Shown here one piece after another: positions 36,349-38,748 of a stretch of DNA of 38,748 bases. Each line of letters starts with the position of its first letter. Positions within the stretch are counted from its first letter, which is position 1. The notes under the pieces are model-generated. The model worked only from the letters and a program-made list of their open reading frames with translations. It searched no databases and was not told the DNA's origin. Origin of the DNA: Chitinophaga pinensis (lineage in GTDB: Bacteria; Bacteroidota; Bacteroidia; 2-12-FULL-35-15); contig CAMCYR010000028.1 of the NCBI GenBank assembly GCA_945885475.1, positions 1 through 38,748 of the forward strand. Reading direction: 5' to 3'. Position numbers and translations under genes: made by a program.

Positions 36349-36717
36349 TTAAACCTTTGGGGGATGAAAAATGGAGAATGTCGGTGGGGATGTTGTTAAA
36401 CTTTTGAAAGGAGTAAAATCTCTTTCCAATAATAAACTTGGTTGAAATTGAAATGACGATTTGTTCTGACAAAACATTTGAAATTCTTTAATGTCTTTTA
36501 AACTGCTTGCAGGAGATTGCTCTTTTTTTTCTTCTTCTTGCAATTGTTTTTTTAAATGACAACTTCCTTTACAGCAGTTATTTTTAACTTCCTTTTGAAC
36601 GCATAGGTTTTTTGAAATATAGTCTTTGTTGATTTGAAAATTAATAAGAATCATCATCTTACTAAATGACTGGAGTATGATTCCTGTTCCAACTAATATG
36701 ACAAATAGGTATTTCAT
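36349..36717 (-). CDS. Small Cys/His-rich membrane-anchored protein linked to the TonB receptor
   Basis: The 122-residue protein has an N-terminal hydrophobic helix (YLFVILVGTGIILQSF), then C39, a conserved-looking motif NNCCKGSCHLKKQL (C48, C49, C53, H54), a charged Lys/Glu linker and a C-terminal part ending IFHPPKV. A CCKG-x-CH cluster just outside a membrane helix suggests a metal-binding site in the periplasm. From memory, similar proteins with C-x-G-x-CHLKK motifs sit upstream of TonB receptors in other Bacteroidota, but I cannot verify this here. A -7-like box TAGATTTA lies 6 nt before the ATG (36724-36731). Confidence 0.7.
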   Translation of the reverse strand: MKYLFVILVGTGIILQSFSKMMILINFQINKDYISKNLCVQKEVKNNCCKGSCHLKKQLQEEEKKEQSPASSLKDIKEFQMFCQNKSSFQFQPSLLLERDFTPFKSLTTSPPTFSIFHPPKV

Positions 36718-36779
36718 TGAATGTAAATCTACTGTTTTTTTGTCTTAAAATCTTATATTTTTAGTACTTTAGTATCTAA

Positions 36780-37025
36780 ATGCGTGTAAAATTAATACCA
36801 ACTTTTATCCTTCTTGGTCTTGAGAATTATGATGAAAAGATTGATGATTGCCTTGAGTTGCTTTTAAACCTTGATAAATACTACAAAACAAAGAATACGG
36901 AGATAAAACAAAAGATAATTGGTTCGGTCTTCCCTGAAAAGTTGGTTTTTGAAAATAACGAGTATCGAACCACAAAATTGAATGATGTTGTGACTCTAAT
37001 TTGCCCGACAGATAAGGGTTTTTGA
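36780..37025 (+). pseudogene. 3' remnant of a large serine recombinase
   Basis: The 81-codon frame matches the C-terminal end of Bacteroidota site-specific serine recombinases: LLLNLDKYYKTKNTEIKQKIIGSVFPEKLVFENNEYRTTKLNDVVTLI and a final DKGF. The catalytic domain, recombinase domain and zinc ribbon (several hundred residues) are gone. An in-frame TAA sits immediately before the ATG. It marks an old integration event at this locus. Confidence 0.75.
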
Positions 37026-37032
37026 AAAAAAA

Positions 37033-37069
37033 GGAGGGAAGAAAACTGAACTTTCAGTTTCTTCCCTCC
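37033..37069 (-). terminator. Very strong terminator between recombinase remnant and unknown pair
   Basis: A near-perfect 16-bp stem (GGAGGGAAGAAA with one bulged A, continuing ACTGA; partner TCAGTTTCTTCCCTCC) has a short loop. On the minus strand eight T follow. It ends transcripts of the minus-strand genes at 37182-38517; it may also serve the plus strand. Confidence 0.85.
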
Positions 37070-37181
37070 GAGTGGTACTGAATAGGTCAACTTCGAACCA
37101 ATTTGTGATTGATTTTTTTGCAGTGAAAAAGCACATTTTAGGCATTTAGCAAGGGGTTTAACGTATTTTACGGTATAAATG

Positions 37182-38195
37182 TTATCGTATAAATAATGCG
37201 CCTAACCCTTTTTTATTTGAATGAAAATCTTTTTCTAGGTCAAAAGTTTCAACTAATTTAAACTGGGTTTTGTTATTAATTCGAATAATTAGTTTTTCTG
37301 TAAAAGGAATATCCCTATTGTTACCAAACACATAAAGACGATCTACACCATCCTCATAAGCTTTTATGGCTCTATTTAAATGTCCATCTACTTTCATATG
37401 CGTTTGTCTTCTGGAAAGGAGGAATCTGTATGTATGAACTTCATTTTTGTACTGCCATTCACTGTCAGCGATAGCTCCCTTCCCTCCTTTGAGTTTGTCA
37501 GTGAAAAACATCATGTGCGCCATTGTGTTTTTTATTTCTTCCTCGAAAGTATTCCTTGCCTTCTTAATTCTAATTTTGCTTGCTATCGAATCAATTTCCC
37601 GAATCATCGCTCCAGTTAGAAATCCTCTATTATCTAATTCCTGAAATGGTTCGAGAAAATCTAATAACTGATTATCTTTCTGAATTTCCCGTTCCAAAAT
37701 TGTATTGTTAAAAGTGCTTTCTAGAAATTGATAATTCTTACTATTTGTGATACACCTCGAACTTAACCTAAGAGATAAAGCATTTAATACTCTTTCGGGA
37801 ACAACTTCGTACGTTGATGGGAACAAAGTGTGATTAAAATAATTATAAATCCCGTTAATCATATTATAGTCCTGCCTTTCTTCAGGCTCAATTCGTATAA
37901 TACTACCTCCTTTTTTAAGTCGTTTTAAATTACCCTTATCGACCCATTTTAATTCCATTCTCTTAACCCAATTTTTGGGCAATTCTTTCTGCATATCAAA
38001 TACAGTTGCATTAACTCGGTACTCTATTTTAGCTTTAATTGCTGTTTTTGTAAGTGAGTTGGATTTGTATTTTTTGGAAATTTTATCGACAAATCCAGCC
38101 CACCAACCAATTGCACTTGTTGATAATTTAAAAAAATTAAGCACAATTACACAACCACCAATAAATGCTAACAGTCCAATGCCAATTTGATACAT
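37182..38195 (-). CDS. Unrecognised membrane-anchored protein
   Basis: The 337-residue product has one N-terminal membrane helix (IGIGLLAFIGGCVIVLNFF), a basic juxtamembrane stretch (KISKKYKSNSLTKTAIKAK) and a large soluble domain of mixed helix and strand (GGSIIRIEPEERQDYNMINGIYNYFN; later FGNNRDIPFTEKLIIRINN). No known catalytic motif was seen. It starts 10 nt after the 103-codon gene and so forms a two-gene unit ending at the strong terminator. The neighbourhood (recombinase scar, terminator, type IX-secreted gene) suggests an accessory locus. A defence or conflict role is possible but is only inference. Confidence 0.65.
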   Translation of the reverse strand: MYQIGIGLLAFIGGCVIVLNFFKLSTSAIGWWAGFVDKISKKYKSNSLTKTAIKAKIEYRVNATVFDMQKELPKNWVKRMELKWVDKGNLKRLKKGGSIIRIEPEERQDYNMINGIYNYFNHTLFPSTYEVVPERVLNALSLRLSSRCITNSKNYQFLESTFNNTILEREIQKDNQLLDFLEPFQELDNRGFLTGAMIREIDSIASKIRIKKARNTFEEEIKNTMAHMMFFTDKLKGGKGAIADSEWQYKNEVHTYRFLLSRRQTHMKVDGHLNRAIKAYEDGVDRLYVFGNNRDIPFTEKLIIRINNKTQFKLVETFDLEKDFHSNKKGLGALFIR

Positions 38196-38205
38196 TTTTT
38201 ACTTG

Positions 38206-38517
38206 CTATTTTTTAATGTCATTTTTACAACCAGTTGAAATGCAGTAAATTCGTATTGCACCATTTTCATTTTTAACCACGCCCAAGTTTTCTCTTGTTA
38301 TTGTGCAACTACATCCTGCACATTTAAATTTTCCAGCTACAATATCATCATAAAGATTCAATTGATGAAGAAGACCGTCCAAATCATTTTCGTAAACAGC
38401 CAACATTTTTTGAGATCTAAATCTCGTTACTAATAATATTAGCCGTCTTTTTAATGAGCGAATTTGCGAAACTATTCTTGTTCCTATTGAATCTTTTATT
38501 TCAATCTGATTATTCAT
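38206..38517 (-). CDS. Small Cys-rich protein, probable zinc-binding, unknown function
   Basis: The 103-residue protein is basic and helical in its first half (RIVSQIRSLKRRLILLVTRFRSQK). It ends in a compact Cys motif FKCAGCSCTITRENLGVV...IYCISTGC, with C66, C69, C71, C92 and C97, consistent with a small zinc-ribbon-like fold. No signal peptide is seen. It begins 9 nt after the stop of the type IX-secreted gene and precedes the membrane-anchored gene by 10 nt, so all three may be co-transcribed. I recognise no family. Confidence 0.6.
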   Translation of the reverse strand: MNNQIEIKDSIGTRIVSQIRSLKRRLILLVTRFRSQKMLAVYENDLDGLLHQLNLYDDIVAGKFKCAGCSCTITRENLGVVKNENGAIRIYCISTGCKNDIKK

Positions 38518-38526
38518 ATTCTATCC

Positions 38527-38748
38527 TTACTTACTAATAACAAGTTTTTTATGTTCGAGAGTTTCACCATTGATAACAATCTGATACATATACACTCCGT
38601 TAGCAAAGCCGGAAAGATCCATCTCCAGTTTGTTATCTCCGCTGTTTAGTTTATACGATTGCAATAATTTTCCACTCAGATCATACATCATAATGAAGCC
38701 GCTTTGTGCATCGGTTAATGTTGCTTCGTATGTACAAGAACTGTGTGC
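38527..38748 (-). CDS. 3' end of a type IX-secreted protein (type A sorting domain, partial)
   Basis: An open frame enters from the right edge and ends with TAA at 38527-38529. The last 73 residues have the pattern of the type A C-terminal sorting domain: MMYDLSGKLLQSYKLNSGDN, LDLSGFANGVYMYQI-like core (here MDLSGFANGVYMYQIVINGE) and a final KKLVISK. The type IX system exports such proteins and removes this domain at the cell surface. The secreted effector domains lie outside the window. Confidence 0.85.
   Translation of the reverse strand, partial: AHSSCTYEATLTDAQSGFIMMYDLSGKLLQSYKLNSGDNKLEMDLSGFANGVYMYQIVINGETLEHKKLVISK

Noticed and set aside
1-38748. CRISPR arrays or rRNA operons
   Set aside because: No regularly spaced short repeats and no rRNA-like sequence were seen on either strand.

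Overview
The window comes from a Bacteroidota bacterium. The evidence is low G+C coding sequence, Bacteroidota-type promoters (TAnnTTTG -7 boxes), three large proteins with type IX secretion type B C-terminal domains, one partial gene with a type A sorting domain, a TonB-dependent receptor with the usual N-terminal carboxypeptidase-regulatory-like domain, and a membrane protein with the HWPGA motif known from GldL. The exact family cannot be read from the window.

Left part (1-9600): the 3' end of an unrecognised gene is followed by a decayed AlkB-type dioxygenase fragment. A SAM-I riboswitch with an attenuator-like terminator controls metH. That metH is the most unusual object here: its AdoMet-activation domain carries an in-frame 441-nt insertion that encodes a DUF559 (Vsr-like, PD-(D/E)XK) nuclease domain, bounded by imperfect ~30-bp inverted palindromic repeats. 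Removing it restores a 1227-residue MetH. Next come a small WG-repeat protein, a PadR regulator/HWPGA membrane protein pair with a near-perfect operator over the promoter, a small ORF and a UPF1-like SF1 helicase.

Middle part (9600-27400): a TolC-type channel and a periplasmic adaptor with no pump gene, separated by an inverted-repeat element; tsaB; a DUF255 thioredoxin-like protein coupled to a secreted YD-like protein; a LEA-14-like lipoprotein; an M20 dipeptidase; three consecutive type IX-secreted proteins (two are choice-of-anchor-L paralogs, the third a PKD protein); and gpmI.

Right part (27400-38748): a sensor histidine kinase whose promoter and first codons are duplicated as a 53-bp perfect direct repeat 1,265 bp away, flanking a lipoprotein gene; a MutS2 without an Smr domain; an 800-nt hairpin-rich non-coding stretch; and a three-gene minus-strand group (small Cys-rich protein, TonB receptor, Asp-box lipoprotein with a CCPCC motif) that looks like a metal-related outer-membrane module. 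Last are a serine-recombinase 3' remnant, two unrecognised genes (membrane-anchored protein plus Cys-rich small protein) ending at a strong terminator, and the 3' end of a type IX-secreted protein.

Several promoters sit with the last base of the -7 box only 4 nt from the start codon, which suggests leaderless mRNAs. No rRNA, tRNA or CRISPR array was found.
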